Assembly (NCBI GenBank): GCA_000719105.1
Contig: JODX01000017.1
Coordinates: 1-64,000, forward strand
Origin: Streptomyces sclerotialus
Lineage (GTDB): Bacteria; Actinomycetota; Actinomycetes; Streptomycetales; Streptomycetaceae
DNA: 64,000 nucleotides
Direction of reading: 5' to 3'
The notes under the pieces are model-generated. The model was not told the origin of the DNA, did not search any database, and saw nothing but the letters and a program-made list of their open reading frames with translations. Both the position numbers and the translations under genes were made by a program. Positions 11,807 to 20,484 of the stretch are shown here, piece after piece. Positions within the stretch are counted from its first letter, which is position 1; each line of letters starts with the position of its first letter.

Positions 11807-13174
11807 TCAGGGGGTCCTGGTGAGCAGCCGTCCCTTCGGCTCGGTGAACTCGCCCTCCGCGACGATGCGTCGGCCCCGGAGCCAGGTGGACTTCACGACG
11901 CCGTACAGGGTCCGGCCCGCGTAGGCGGTGACGCGGTTGCGGTGCTGGAGGGCCGCCGGGTCGACGGTGAACGTCTCGTCGGGCGCGAGGACCGCGAAGT
12001 CGGCGTCACGGCCGGCCTCGATGGCGCCCTTGCGGTCATCGAGGCCGACCAGTTCCGCCGTGCGCGCCGCCATCCAGCGGACCACGTCCTCCAGACCGTG
12101 CCCCCGCGCGCGGGCCGCCGTCCACACCGCAGGCAGGCTGAGCTGGAGTCCGGAGATGCCGCCCCACGCGGTCGCGAAGTCGTCGGTCTTCAGGTCGGCC
12201 GTGGAGGGCGAGTGGTCGGTGACCACGCAGTCGATGGTGCCGTCGGCGAGCGCCTGCCACAGCAGGTCCTGGTTGGCGGCCTCGCGGATGGGCGGGCAGC
12301 ACTTGAACTCGCTCGCGCCGTCCGGCACTTCCTCCGCGGTCAGGGTGAGGTAGTGCGGGCAGGTCTCGACGGTGAGGCGTACGCCCGCCCGCCGCGCCTC
12401 GGCGATCAGCGGCAGCGCGTCGCTCGACGACAGGTGCAGGACGTGCACGCGGGCGTCCAGCCGCCGGGCCTCGGCGATGAGGTGGGCGATGGCCGTGTCC
12501 TCGGCACCGCGCGGCCGCGAGGCGAGGAAGTCGGCGTACCGGGGGCCGCCCTGCTGCGGGGCGGCGGCGAGGTGGTGCGGATCCTCGGCGTGGACGATCA
12601 GCAGCCCGCCGAAGGAGGCGATCTCGCCCATGGACCGGGCGAGCTGCTCCCGGTCCAGCTCGGGGAACTCGTCCACTCCCGACGGTGACAGGAACGCCTT
12701 GAAGCCGAAGACGCCCGCGTCGTGCAGCGGCCGCAGGTCCTTGAGGTTGTCCGGCAGCGCGCCGCCCCAGAAGCCCACGTCGATGTGCGCCTTGGCCGCG
12801 GCCACCGCCTGCTTGGTGCGCAGGTGGTCGACCGTGGTGGTCGGCGGCAGGGAGTTGAGGGGCATGTCGACGAGGGTGGTGATGCCACCGGCCGCCGCGG
12901 CGCGGGTCGCGGTCCAGAAGCCCTCCCACTCGGTGCGGCCCGGGTCGTTGACGTGCACGTGGGTGTCGACGAGCCCGGGCATCAGCACGTCGCCGCCGAA
13001 ATCCTCCAACCGGGCCCCGGCGGGCACGGCGGCGTCGTACGGCAGCACGGCCGCGATCCGGCCACCGGCGACCGCGACCGAGGCCGCACGGGTTCCTCCG
13101 GGAGTGATGACGCGCGTCGAACGCAGCACCACTTCCACCGAGCCGCCGTCTGCAACCGATCCGTCGTCGGACAC
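11807..13174 (-). CDS. allB: Allantoinase
   Basis: Protein of 455 residues in the cyclic amidohydrolase superfamily. Metal ligands are visible in [23 protein letters not shown] and VVTDHSPS, and [10 protein letters not shown] holds the lysine that is carbamylated in this family. It opens the allantoin ring to allantoate (EC 3.5.2.5). I place the start at GTG 13174 because GGGGAG lies about ten bases upstream and homologues begin near [10 protein letters not shown]; the frame is open back to 13219, which would overlap the operator. It is first gene of the allB-alc unit. Confidence 0.93.
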   Translation of the reverse strand: MSDDGSVADGGSVEVVLRSTRVITPGGTRAASVAVAGGRIAAVLPYDAAVPAGARLEDFGGDVLMPGLVDTHVHVNDPGRTEWEGFWTATRAAAAGGITTLVDMPLNSLPPTTTVDHLRTKQAVAAAKAHIDVGFWGGALPDNLKDLRPLHDAGVFGFKAFLSPSGVDEFPELDREQLARSMGEIASFGGLLIVHAEDPHHLAAAPQQGGPRYADFLASRPRGAEDTAIAHLIAEARRLDARVHVLHLSSSDALPLIAEARRAGVRLTVETCPHYLTLTAEEVPDGASEFKCCPPIREAANQDLLWQALADGTIDCVVTDHSPSTADLKTDDFATAWGGISGLQLSLPAVWTAARARGHGLEDVVRWMAARTAELVGLDDRKGAIEAGRDADFAVLAPDETFTVDPAALQHRNRVTAYAGRTLYGVVKSTWLRGRRIVAEGEFTEPKGRLLTRTP

Positions 13175-13208
13175 CCGGACCCCACTCCCCTCGATCCACA
13201 TCCCGTCC

Positions 13209-13237
13209 CGGAACTTCAACGAACTGTTGAAGTTCCG
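13209..13237. promoter_or_regulatory. Likely AllR operator 1
   Basis: Perfect 12-bp inverted repeat, CGGAACTTCAAC (13209-13220) with its complement at 13226-13237, around GAACT. It lies just upstream of allantoinase and is a strong candidate site for the divergent IclR-type regulator. A degenerate TCTTCAACTCC follows at 13246-13256. Confidence 0.65.
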
Positions 13238-13329
13238 CGCAAGGAGTCTTCAACTCCCCGCTGCCGTACGTCAAGAGCCCGCACGCCCGCTGTGCACCCC
13301 GATCGCCCGCTCTGTACGTTTCCACAAGG

Positions 13330-13345
13330 TGGAATTAACATTCCA
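13330..13345. promoter_or_regulatory. Likely AllR operator 2
   Basis: Inverted repeat TGGAAT-TAAC-ATTCCA in front of the IclR-type regulator gene. TGGAA/TTCCA half-sites are common for IclR-family proteins, so autoregulation is likely. Confidence 0.5.
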
Positions 13346-13433
13346 GTAAGCAGAACGTAGCTTCGCACCAGCAGGGCGGCGACCGGCGCGACGGTAGGCT
13401 GCTGCCTTGCCTGCCAGCCGAAAGGAACGCGCC

Positions 13434-14255
13434 GTGCCGACGTCCAGCGCCAGCACCACCGACAAGCCGTCCCCCGCCAGCGGTGGGGTCCAGTCACTGG
13501 AGCGCGCCTTCGACCTGCTGGAGCGCATGGCGGACGCCGGCGGCGAGGTCGGCCTGAGCGAGCTCTCGGCGAGCAGCGGCCTGCCGCTCCCCACCATCCA
13601 CCGGCTGATGCGCACCCTCGTGGCCTGCGGTTACGTACGCCAGCAGCCCAACCGGCGGTACGCCCTCGGCCCCCGCCTCATCCGTCTCGGCGAGTCCGCG
13701 GCCCGGCTGCTGGGCACCTGGGCCCGCCCCTACCTCGCCCGGCTGGTCGAGGAGACCGGCGAGACCGCGAACATGGCGCTGCTCGACGGCGACGAGATCG
13801 TGTACGTGGCGCAGGTACCGTCCAAGCACTCGATGCGGATGTTCACCGAAGTGGGCCGCCGGGTGCTGCCGCACTCCACAGGCGTCGGCAAGGCGCTCCT
13901 CGCCGGGTTCCCCCCGGAGGAGGTGCGCGCCCTGCTCGGCCGCACCGGCATGCCCGCCGCCACGGACAGGACGATCACGACGCCCGACGGCTTCCTGGCC
14001 GCCCTGGAGGACGTACGCCGCCTCGGGTACGCCGTCGACGACAACGAGCAGGAGATCGGGGTGCGGTGCCTCGCCGTCTCCGTACCCGACTCGCCCACCG
14101 CGGCCGCGATCTCCATCTCCGGCCCCGCGGGCCGGGTGACGGAGGCGACGACGGACCGGATCGTGCCGGTGCTCCAGCAGGTCGCGGCGGAGCTGTCGGA
14201 GGCACTGGCGAGTTCGGGTACGGGTTCGGGGGCGAGTTCGGTCCCGGGAGTCTGA
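13434..14255 (+). CDS. allR: IclR family regulator of allantoin catabolism (AllR-like)
   Basis: Protein of 273 residues from the GTG at 13434, preceded by AAAGGA at seven bases. The N-terminal winged helix reads QSLERAFDLLERM ... LPTIHRLMRTL, and the C-terminal IclR effector domain contains RRVLPHSTGVGKALLAG and the conserved DDNEQEIGVRCLAV. It lies divergent to allB-alc, with dyad operators in the shared promoter region, and near malate synthase. By family analogy it represses the pathway, with allantoate or glyoxylate as candidate effectors; the effector is not deducible here. Confidence 0.85.
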   Translation: MPTSSASTTDKPSPASGGVQSLERAFDLLERMADAGGEVGLSELSASSGLPLPTIHRLMRTLVACGYVRQQPNRRYALGPRLIRLGESAARLLGTWARPYLARLVEETGETANMALLDGDEIVYVAQVPSKHSMRMFTEVGRRVLPHSTGVGKALLAGFPPEEVRALLGRTGMPAATDRTITTPDGFLAALEDVRRLGYAVDDNEQEIGVRCLAVSVPDSPTAAAISISGPAGRVTEATTDRIVPVLQQVAAELSEALASSGTGSGASSVPGV

Positions 14256-14271
14256 CGCCCGGAACCCCGCA

Positions 14272-14589
14272 TCACCGCCCGGTCGCCGCCTCCCCGAACA
14301 GCTCCACCGCTCTGCGCACCTCCGCGAGGCTTCTGGCCAGGGCACTGACCGAGCCGATCGCACCGGCCACGAGCAGCAGGGAGCGGTGCAGCCGGGACAC
14401 CTCGGGCGTTCCGGCCACGGCCATGGCGGCGAGCGCCGCGAGTTCCTCCTCGGCTATCGAGCGGTCGGGGAACTCGGCGGGAAGCACGGCCAGTTCACGG
14501 CGCAACCGGGACACGGCGGACCTCAGTCCGAGCACCCGCGGATCCTCGCCACTGCCGGTCACCGGCATCTGTCCCAAGCTCCGCAACAC
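14272..14589 (-). CDS. DUF5955 family protein
   Basis: Small helical protein of 105 residues, from the GTG at 14589 with GGGAG seven bases upstream. The conserved part runs LGLRSAVSRLRRELAVLPAE ... LHRSLLLVAGAIGSVSALA, which I recognise as the Streptomyces family DUF5955; no biochemical role is known. There is no signal peptide, and the predicted amphipathic helices could form a coiled coil. It lies between allR and a nucleotidyltransferase gene, without a clear functional link. Confidence 0.7.
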   Translation of the reverse strand: MLRSLGQMPVTGSGEDPRVLGLRSAVSRLRRELAVLPAEFPDRSIAEEELAALAAMAVAGTPEVSRLHRSLLLVAGAIGSVSALARSLAEVRRAVELFGEAATGR

Positions 14590-14855
14590 GGCTCTCCCCC
14601 CTCGCACGCCCTCGTGCGCGAGACGTCTCGTACGGAGTCCGGCGGCCTCCCGCGGCATCGGCCGGGCTCTCAGGGATGCGCGCCAGTAAACGCCACCAAT
14701 GCCTCGCGCGCCACCTTGCGGGCCGAAATTCAGCCCCCCGTACGCTCCCGTACGCCCCCGCAGGCCCCGTGGACACATCGGGCATCGTGCGGCCCCCCGA
14801 GCGCCCCGCGGCACCCACACCCGGAGTCGGGTATGCGTCGGGTATGCAAGGAGGC

Positions 14856-15497
14856 ATGAAGGACACCCCGGACACCACCCAGGACACCACTGCAACCACG
14901 GACACCGACGACGACCGGATCGTCGCACTGCTGCTTGCCGCGGGGGGCGGGCGGCGCCTCGGGGGCCGCCCCAAGGCCCTGCTGGCCCACCGGGGGCGCC
15001 CGCTCGTCGAGCACGCGGTCGCGGTGCTGCGCGAGGGCGGCTGCGCCCGGATCCACGTGGTGCTCGGGGCGGCGGTGGAGACCGTACGCACGCGTGCGGA
15101 ACTGCCCGGGTGCGTACTGGTGGACAATCCGGACTGGGCACAGGGCATGGGGTCGTCCCTGCGGGCCGGCCTGGCGTCGCTGGCGGGTACGGGTGCCCGG
15201 GCCGCGCTCGTCTCCCTGGTGGACCAGCCGGGGATCGGGGCGGAGGCGGTCGCGCGGGTCCGGTCCGCGTACACCTCACCCGGTTCGCTCGCGGCGGCCG
15301 CGTACGGCGGCGAGCGGGGCCACCCGGTGCTGTTCGGTGCGGAGCACTGGGCGGACATCGCCGCGGTGGCGACCGGGGACCGCGGGGCACGCGCCTATCT
15401 GGCGGCCCGCGCGGACGAGGTGCGCCTCGTGGAGTGCGGGGACGTGGCACGGCCGTACGACATCGACACGGAGGACGACCTGCGCCATCTCGGCTGA
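14856..15497 (+). CDS. MobA/CTP-transferase-like nucleotidyltransferase
   Basis: Protein of about 213 residues. After a Thr/Asp-rich leader the nucleotide-binding signature LLLAAGGGRRLGGRPKALL appears near residue 24, followed by VDQPG and HPVLFG, as in the MobA-like NTP transferases (MocA/PucB type) that attach CMP or GMP to molybdopterin for xanthine-dehydrogenase maturation. This suits a purine/allantoin neighbourhood, but no dehydrogenase gene is present here. The start is uncertain: AAGGAGG ends one base before ATG 14856, and ATG 14844 is the alternative. Confidence 0.8.
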   Translation: MKDTPDTTQDTTATTDTDDDRIVALLLAAGGGRRLGGRPKALLAHRGRPLVEHAVAVLREGGCARIHVVLGAAVETVRTRAELPGCVLVDNPDWAQGMGSSLRAGLASLAGTGARAALVSLVDQPGIGAEAVARVRSAYTSPGSLAAAAYGGERGHPVLFGAEHWADIAAVATGDRGARAYLAARADEVRLVECGDVARPYDIDTEDDLRHLG

Positions 15498-15570
15498 CGC
15501 GCCGAACAGCACCGGGTGTCCCCGCGCGCCAACTTGGCTCGAACCGGAGAATCTCGACATCAACAAATCA

Positions 15571-15599
15571 TTGAACTTCCACCATGAGGAAACTACTAT
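15571..15599 (+). promoter_or_regulatory. Candidate promoter of malate synthase
   Basis: TTGAAC at 15571-15576 and TACTAT at 15594-15599 are separated by 17 bases, a good vegetative promoter. The -35 lies in TTGAACTTCC, which resembles the half-site TTGAAGTTCC of the allantoinase operator, so AllR control is possible. The mRNA leader would be about 120 bases. Confidence 0.5.
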
Positions 15600-15673
15600 C
15601 CACTGACCAGAAGCGCCTCGCGGCTGCGTGGGCGTTCCTCGTCATACCCGGGAAGACTGGCACCGGGTGCCAG

Positions 15674-15715
15674 GCTCGCTGAAGCACGCTCGTTGAAGCA
15701 CGCTCGCTGAAGGAA
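15674..15715 (+). repeat. Tandem repeat, 3 x 14 bp
   Basis: Three adjacent copies of GCTCGCTGAAGCAC: the second has one change and the third ends in GGAA. The last copy forms the ribosome-binding region of malate synthase. Confidence 0.75.
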
Positions 15716-15725
15716 GTGACCGCTC

Positions 15726-17360
15726 ATGTCCGCACCAGCGCCGTCCCCGCTGGCCATCGTCGACGCCGAGCCCCTGCCCCGGCAGGAGGAGGTCCTCACC
15801 GACGCCGCCCTCGCCTTCGTGGCCGAGCTGCACCGGCTGTTCACGCCCCGGCGTGACGAGCTCCTCGCCCGCCGTGCGGAGCGCCGCGCCGAGATAGCCC
15901 GCACCTCCACACTCGACTTCCTCCCCGAGACCGCGGCGATCCGCGCGGACGACTCCTGGAAGGTGGCCCCGGCTCCCGCGGCCCTGAACGACCGCCGGGT
16001 GGAGATCACCGGCCCCACCGACCGCAAGATGACCATCAACGCCCTCAACTCGGGCGCGAAGGTCTGGCTCGCCGACTTCGAGGACGCCTCCGCGCCCACC
16101 TGGGAGAACGTCGTCCTCGGCCAGCTCAACCTGACCGACGCCTACAGCCGGAACATCGACTTCACCGACGAGCGCACCGGCAAGTCGTACGCCCTGCGCC
16201 CGAACGAGGAGCTCGCCACGGTCGTCATGCGCCCGCGCGGCTGGCACCTGGACGAGCGCCACCTCGTCGACGCCGACGGCCGCGCGGTCCCGGGCGCCCT
16301 CGTCGACTTCGGCCTGTACTTCTTCCACAACGCCCAGCGCCTGCTCGACCTCGGCAAGGGCCCCTACTTCTACCTCCCGAAGACGGAGTCGCACCTGGAG
16401 GCCCGCCTCTGGAACGACGTGTTCGTCTTCGCGCAGGACCACCTCGGCATCCCGCAGGGCACCGTCCGCGCCACCGTCCTCATCGAGACGATCACGGCCG
16501 CGTACGAGATGGAGGAAATCCTCTACGAGCTCCGCGACCACGCCTCCGGCCTGAACGCCGGCCGCTGGGACTACCTCTTCTCCATCGTCAAGAACTTCCG
16601 TGACGGCGGGCCGAAGTTCGTCCTCCCCGACCGCAACGCGGTCACGATGACGGCCCCGTTCATGCGGGCGTACACCGAACTCCTCGTCCGCACCTGCCAC
16701 AAGCGCGGCGCGCACGCGATCGGCGGCATGGCGGCCTTCATCCCGTCCCGGCGCGACGCCGAGGTCAACAAGATCGCCTTCGAGAAGGTCCGCGCCGACA
16801 AGGACCGCGAGGCCGGCGACGGCTTCGACGGCTCCTGGGTCGCCCACCCCGACCTGGTCCCGATCGCCATGGAGTCCTTCGACAAGGTGCTCGGCGACAA
16901 GCCGAACCAGAAGGACCGCCTCCGCGAGGACGTCGACGTCGAGGCCGCCGACCTGATCGCCGTCGACTCGCTCGACGCGAGGCCCACGTATGCGGGCCTC
17001 GTCAACGCCGTGCAGGTCGGCATCCGCTACATCGAGGCCTGGCTGCGCGGCCTCGGCGCCGTCGCCATCTTCAATCTGATGGAGGACGCGGCGACCGCCG
17101 AGATCTCCCGCTCCCAGATCTGGCAGTGGATCAACGCGGGCGTCGAGTTCGAGCGCGACGGAAAGACCGTGCAGGCCACCCCGGAGCTGGCCCGCGAGGT
17201 GGCCGCCGAGGAGCTCGCCGCGATCCGCGCCGAGCTCGGCGAGGAGACCTTCGCGGCGGGCAACTGGCAGCAGGCCCACGACCTGCTGCTCAAGGTCTCG
17301 CTCGACGAGGACTACGCGGACTTCCTGACGCTGCCCGCGTACGAGCAGCTCAAGGGCTGA
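15726..17360 (+). CDS. aceB: Malate synthase A
   Basis: Protein of 544 residues, full length for malate synthase A. Visible blocks are [30 protein letters not shown], the signature region [15 protein letters not shown] and the C-terminal [15 protein letters not shown]. It condenses glyoxylate with acetyl-CoA to malate (EC 2.3.3.9). Glyoxylate is the end product of allantoin breakdown, so its place beside allB, alc and allR is metabolically coherent. GAAGGAAG precedes the ATG. It converges with the HipA-like gene through a hairpin. Confidence 0.96.
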   Translation: MSAPAPSPLAIVDAEPLPRQEEVLTDAALAFVAELHRLFTPRRDELLARRAERRAEIARTSTLDFLPETAAIRADDSWKVAPAPAALNDRRVEITGPTDRKMTINALNSGAKVWLADFEDASAPTWENVVLGQLNLTDAYSRNIDFTDERTGKSYALRPNEELATVVMRPRGWHLDERHLVDADGRAVPGALVDFGLYFFHNAQRLLDLGKGPYFYLPKTESHLEARLWNDVFVFAQDHLGIPQGTVRATVLIETITAAYEMEEILYELRDHASGLNAGRWDYLFSIVKNFRDGGPKFVLPDRNAVTMTAPFMRAYTELLVRTCHKRGAHAIGGMAAFIPSRRDAEVNKIAFEKVRADKDREAGDGFDGSWVAHPDLVPIAMESFDKVLGDKPNQKDRLREDVDVEAADLIAVDSLDARPTYAGLVNAVQVGIRYIEAWLRGLGAVAIFNLMEDAATAEISRSQIWQWINAGVEFERDGKTVQATPELAREVAAEELAAIRAELGEETFAAGNWQQAHDLLLKVSLDEDYADFLTLPAYEQLKG

Positions 17361-17376
17361 CCGACGGCGGTCCGCC

Positions 17377-17400
17377 GGGTCCGGGCCGGATCCCGGACCC
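17377..17400. terminator. Hairpin terminator
   Basis: GGGTCCGGG and CCCGGACCC form a 9-bp stem with a 6-base loop between the converging malate synthase and HipA-like genes. Confidence 0.55.
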
Positions 17401-17412
17401 GGGTCCCCGGTG

Positions 17413-18327
17413 TCACCCCAGGTGCACCGACCAGTCCTGTTCCGCCGGCGGCTTGCCGTGCAGGTCGGGGACCCGCTTGAGCCAGTCCGGGCGGCCCCGC
17501 CGGGTACGCGCCGCCCGGGCGGCCTCCTCGGCGGCGCGTTCCTCCGGGGAGGGGAAGTCGGTGGGAAGCCAGGACGCGGAGGCCCGCACGCGCGCGTGCA
17601 GGTGGTCGACGTACGCGCGCCTGACGTCGTCCGGCGTCGCAAAACCCGCCTCGCCCGCGAGCCAGGCGTCGGGGACCTCCGCCACGACCTCGCGCAGCAG
17701 CTCCTCGGTCACCCGGGGGGCCAGTTCACTGTCCGCGGCGCGGACGTCGGGGCCGTAGTGGCCGAGGGCGTGGTGCCGGAAGTCGTACGCCTTCCCGGGG
17801 TCGGTGCCGTCCCAGCGGTGGTGGAAGACGAGCGCGGCGCCGTGGTCGATCAGCCACAGACGCGGGGGCACCGCGCCGAAGGTCGGCCAGACCATCAGGT
17901 TGGAGCTGTGGACGGTGCGGTCCACGTTGGCGGTCAGGGCGTCGAGCCAGACGATCCGCCCCGCCTCCAGCGGATCGACGCGGAAGGTCTTCGCGACCTC
18001 GGGGGTGAAGTCCCGGGCGCCCGGCAGGTAGTCCATGCCGAGGTTCACCCCCGCGCTGGCCGCGTGCAGCTGCCGCACCTCCTGGTGGGGCTCCCGCTCG
18101 GCGATCGCAGGGTCGAAGTCCACGGAGACCAGCTCCGGGAACCGCAGGCCCAGGGCGCGCGCCAGCTCGCCGACGATCACCTCGGCGACCAGTGCCTTGC
18201 GGCCCTGCGCGGAGCCCGTGAACTTCACGACGTAGGTCCCGAGGTCGTCGGCCTCGACGATTCCGGGGACGGAGCCGCCGGTCGTCAGGGGTTCGATGTA
18301 GCGGGTCGCAGTGACCTCTCTCAGCAT
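17413..18327 (-). CDS. HipA family (HipA_2) kinase-like protein
   Basis: Protein of 304 residues from ATG 18327; a GTG at 18366 would add 13. The start fits homologues beginning MLREVTATRY. A kinase-like fold is visible: GTYVVKFTG with the ATP-binding Lys, NVDRTVHSSNL as catalytic loop and LIDHGAALVF in the place of DFG. HipA proteins are Ser/Thr kinases, best known as toxins. The partner usually encoded beside this subfamily (a DUF3037 protein) is not visible in either flank, so it is an orphan here. Substrate unknown. Confidence 0.75.
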   Translation of the reverse strand: MLREVTATRYIEPLTTGGSVPGIVEADDLGTYVVKFTGSAQGRKALVAEVIVGELARALGLRFPELVSVDFDPAIAEREPHQEVRQLHAASAGVNLGMDYLPGARDFTPEVAKTFRVDPLEAGRIVWLDALTANVDRTVHSSNLMVWPTFGAVPPRLWLIDHGAALVFHHRWDGTDPGKAYDFRHHALGHYGPDVRAADSELAPRVTEELLREVVAEVPDAWLAGEAGFATPDDVRRAYVDHLHARVRASASWLPTDFPSPEERAAEEAARAARTRRGRPDWLKRVPDLHGKPPAEQDWSVHLG

Positions 18328-18469
18328 TTCCTCAGGGTAATCGCCGGCGAGGAATGCCCGGGCCACCGCGCCACGGCCACCCCGGACTCCGACTCCTTCC
18401 TGGAGGCACCCCCGCCAGGGCAGGCGGGGATCGTGACGGTCCGGGCGGGGGGCGCCGTGCAGGGGTGGA

Positions 18470-19171
18470 TCAGGGTATCCGGCGGGTACGCACGACCTGT
18501 CGCGCCGTGTCGTGGAGCTTCGCCCGGTGGTCGCGTGCGTGCTGACGCAAGCGGTCGAACGCCTCGTCGACGGAGATCTGCCGCACAGCGGAGATCACGC
18601 CCTTCGCCTGCTCGATGACCACCCGGCTGGCCAGCGCATGCTGCAACTGGTCGGCCAGTCGCCTGGATGCGTCGAGGGCGGTGGAGTGCGCCAGGTAGGC
18701 GGTGGCCATGTCGTTCAGCAACCGGACCGCGGACAGATCCTGGGACGTCCAGGGACGGGCGGCCGTGTCATAGAGGTCGACGGTGCCCAGTACCCGGCCG
18801 TCGCCGCACAGCGGGACGCTGGCGAGGGACACCACGCCGAACCGGCGCGCCACCTCCTCGTACGCGGTCCAGCGCCCGGGGGCCCGGGTCAGATCCTCCG
18901 CCACCACCGGACGCGCGGTCCGCAGCGCGTCGGCGCACGGGCTGTCGTCCAGGCTCTCCTGCGCTTCGCCGAGTTCGGCGGACGTCCCGTCCAGGGCGTC
19001 GGCGAGCTTCGGGCGGCCCTCCACGCACAGGGACACGCCCGCACTGCGCATTCCCAGGCTGCTCGCGCCGGACCGGGCCAGTTCGTGCAGTACCCGGTCG
19101 ACCGGGGGGAGCGCGGCCAGCGTGGTGGCGAACCGCGACGTCTCCGCGAACAACACATCCTTGTCGGCCAT
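18470..19171 (-). CDS. GAF and ANTAR domain-containing protein
   Basis: Protein of 233 residues, placed at ATG 19171 with AAGGGG upstream; GTG 19201 is an alternative. Residues 15-160 form a GAF sensor domain ([18 protein letters not shown]). The last 60 residues are an ANTAR RNA-binding domain with the hallmark SRVVIEQAKGVI and the two-helix AFDRLRQHARDH. ANTAR proteins bind paired hairpins in nascent RNA and prevent termination. It lies just downstream of a LuxR response regulator on the same strand and opposite a KaiC-like operon, so it may be an output of that signalling block; this is inference. Confidence 0.85.
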   Translation of the reverse strand: MADKDVLFAETSRFATTLAALPPVDRVLHELARSGASSLGMRSAGVSLCVEGRPKLADALDGTSAELGEAQESLDDSPCADALRTARPVVAEDLTRAPGRWTAYEEVARRFGVVSLASVPLCGDGRVLGTVDLYDTAARPWTSQDLSAVRLLNDMATAYLAHSTALDASRRLADQLQHALASRVVIEQAKGVISAVRQISVDEAFDRLRQHARDHRAKLHDTARQVVRTRRIP

Positions 19172-19309
19172 CGGCCGGATGCCCCTTTCCTTTCCCTGCA
19201 CACGGTGTGCTGATGCCTACGGTAGGAGCGGTGACGCGGGGCGTTGCACCCGCGTATGGGCCGTTCACACCCCTCAGTTGGGCCGAGTCCGGTCCGCGTC
19301 CGCGGGTGC

Positions 19310-20005
19310 TCAGGCGTCCGGACGGTCTCCCGGGGCGGGGTCCAGCAGCCCCTGCCGGATCGCCGTGACGACCGTTTCGAGCTGGCTGTGCGTGTTCAGC
19401 TTGTACATGACGCTCTTGACGTGGCCGCGGGCCGTGTGCGGGCTGATGACCAGGCGCTCGGCGATGGCCTTGGGGCCCAGCCCCTCCCCGAGCAGCCGCA
19501 GCACCTCCAGTTCCCGCGCGGTGCAGCGGCCCCGGCCCCGCTGCCGGGAGGCCGGATGCGCCGGGCGCTCGACACCGTGCGGGAGCGGTTCGTCCCCGGG
19601 CACCTCGGCCAGTGCCGCGAGCGTGCCGCCCGCGACCAGCAACGGCCCGGTGGCCGGGGCACGGATCGCGGCGAGGATGTCCGGGAGCGCGCTGTCCTTC
19701 GTCAGGAACCCCGCGGCGCCGGCCGCCGCCGCGGCGGCGAGCAGCCGGGGACGGGGGTCCCCGGTCAGGATCAGCACGCGCAGGGCCGGGGCGGCCGTCT
19801 TGAGCAGCGAGGTCCCCGCGATGCCGTCGGTGCCGGGCAGGTGGACGTCTATCAGGACGACGTCGGTCCCCGTCCGCGCCAGGGGCAGCGCCTGCTCGAC
19901 CGTCTCCACGGCGCCCACGCACTCCAGATCGGGCTGGGCGCCGATGGCCAGCTCCAGCGCGTCGGCCAGCGTCCGCTGGTCCTCGACCACGAGCACCCTG
20001 GTCAT
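19310..20005 (-). CDS. NarL/LuxR family response regulator
   Basis: Protein of 231 residues from ATG 20005, with AGGGG six bases upstream. The receiver domain has the acidic pair in VVEDQ, the phospho-acceptor Asp in LIDVHLPGTDG, Thr in ILTGD and Lys in FLTKDS. A LuxR helix-turn-helix follows (TARELEVLRLLGEGLGPKAIAERLVISPHTARGHV, residues about 160-195). It is transcribed away from the KaiB/KaiC/histidine-kinase operon, whose last gene is the closest candidate cognate sensor. Confidence 0.9.
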   Translation of the reverse strand: MTRVLVVEDQRTLADALELAIGAQPDLECVGAVETVEQALPLARTGTDVVLIDVHLPGTDGIAGTSLLKTAAPALRVLILTGDPRPRLLAAAAAAGAAGFLTKDSALPDILAAIRAPATGPLLVAGGTLAALAEVPGDEPLPHGVERPAHPASRQRGRGRCTARELEVLRLLGEGLGPKAIAERLVISPHTARGHVKSVMYKLNTHSQLETVVTAIRQGLLDPAPGDRPDA

Positions 20006-20194
20006 CGTCGACCCCTGCCGCATCTGCGGTGGTCCCCGCCGCACCGGGGACGGACGCCTCCGAGCCTAGGCCCGGCAGGCGGTCCGGCGCTCCTGTTCGG
20101 GCGAACACGGCCATCGCTCTGGTGACCGGTTGCCGGGCGGAGGACACTGGAGGGCGCGGGTGTACGGGGATCGCGCGGGGAGGTGTGTCCTCAG

Positions 20195-20482
20195 GTGTCC
20201 ACGTACTCCTTCGTTCTCTACGTCGCGGGGCAGACCCAGCGTTCTCAAGAGGCTCTGGAGAACCTGCGGTCGCTGTGCGAAGCCCGTCTACGGGGGGCTT
20301 ACGAACTGACCGTCGTCGATGCCGTCGAACGGCCCGAGCTGGCGGAGCGGTGGCGCATTCTCGCCACGCCCACCGTGGTCCGGTTGCGCCCCGAGCCCCC
20401 ACGGAGGGTGATCGGGGACCTGTCGGACCTGCACCGCGCCGCCCTCGCTCTGGGCCTGCCCGACGAGTTTGGAGGCGCGTGA
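20195..20482 (+). CDS. KaiB-like thioredoxin-fold protein
   Basis: Protein of 95 residues from the GTG at 20195, preceded by GGGGAGG; GTG 20183 abuts that site and is less likely. It follows cyanobacterial KaiB along its length: FVLYVAGQT, then the strand ending VVDAVERPELAE, the hallmark ILATPTVVRL, and RRVIGDLSD. KaiB binds phosphorylated KaiC in the cyanobacterial clock, and KaiB-like domains also serve as sensor domains of SasA kinases. Its TGA lies three bases before the KaiC ATG, so the genes are coupled. No KaiA is encoded in this window. Confidence 0.87.
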   Translation: MSTYSFVLYVAGQTQRSQEALENLRSLCEARLRGAYELTVVDAVERPELAERWRILATPTVVRLRPEPPRRVIGDLSDLHRAALALGLPDEFGGA

Positions 20483-20484
20483 GC

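Noticed and set aside
15584..15682. 32-codon open frame in the malate synthase leader
   Set aside because: No ribosome-binding site, and it overlaps the likely -10 element, so it would not be fully transcribed.
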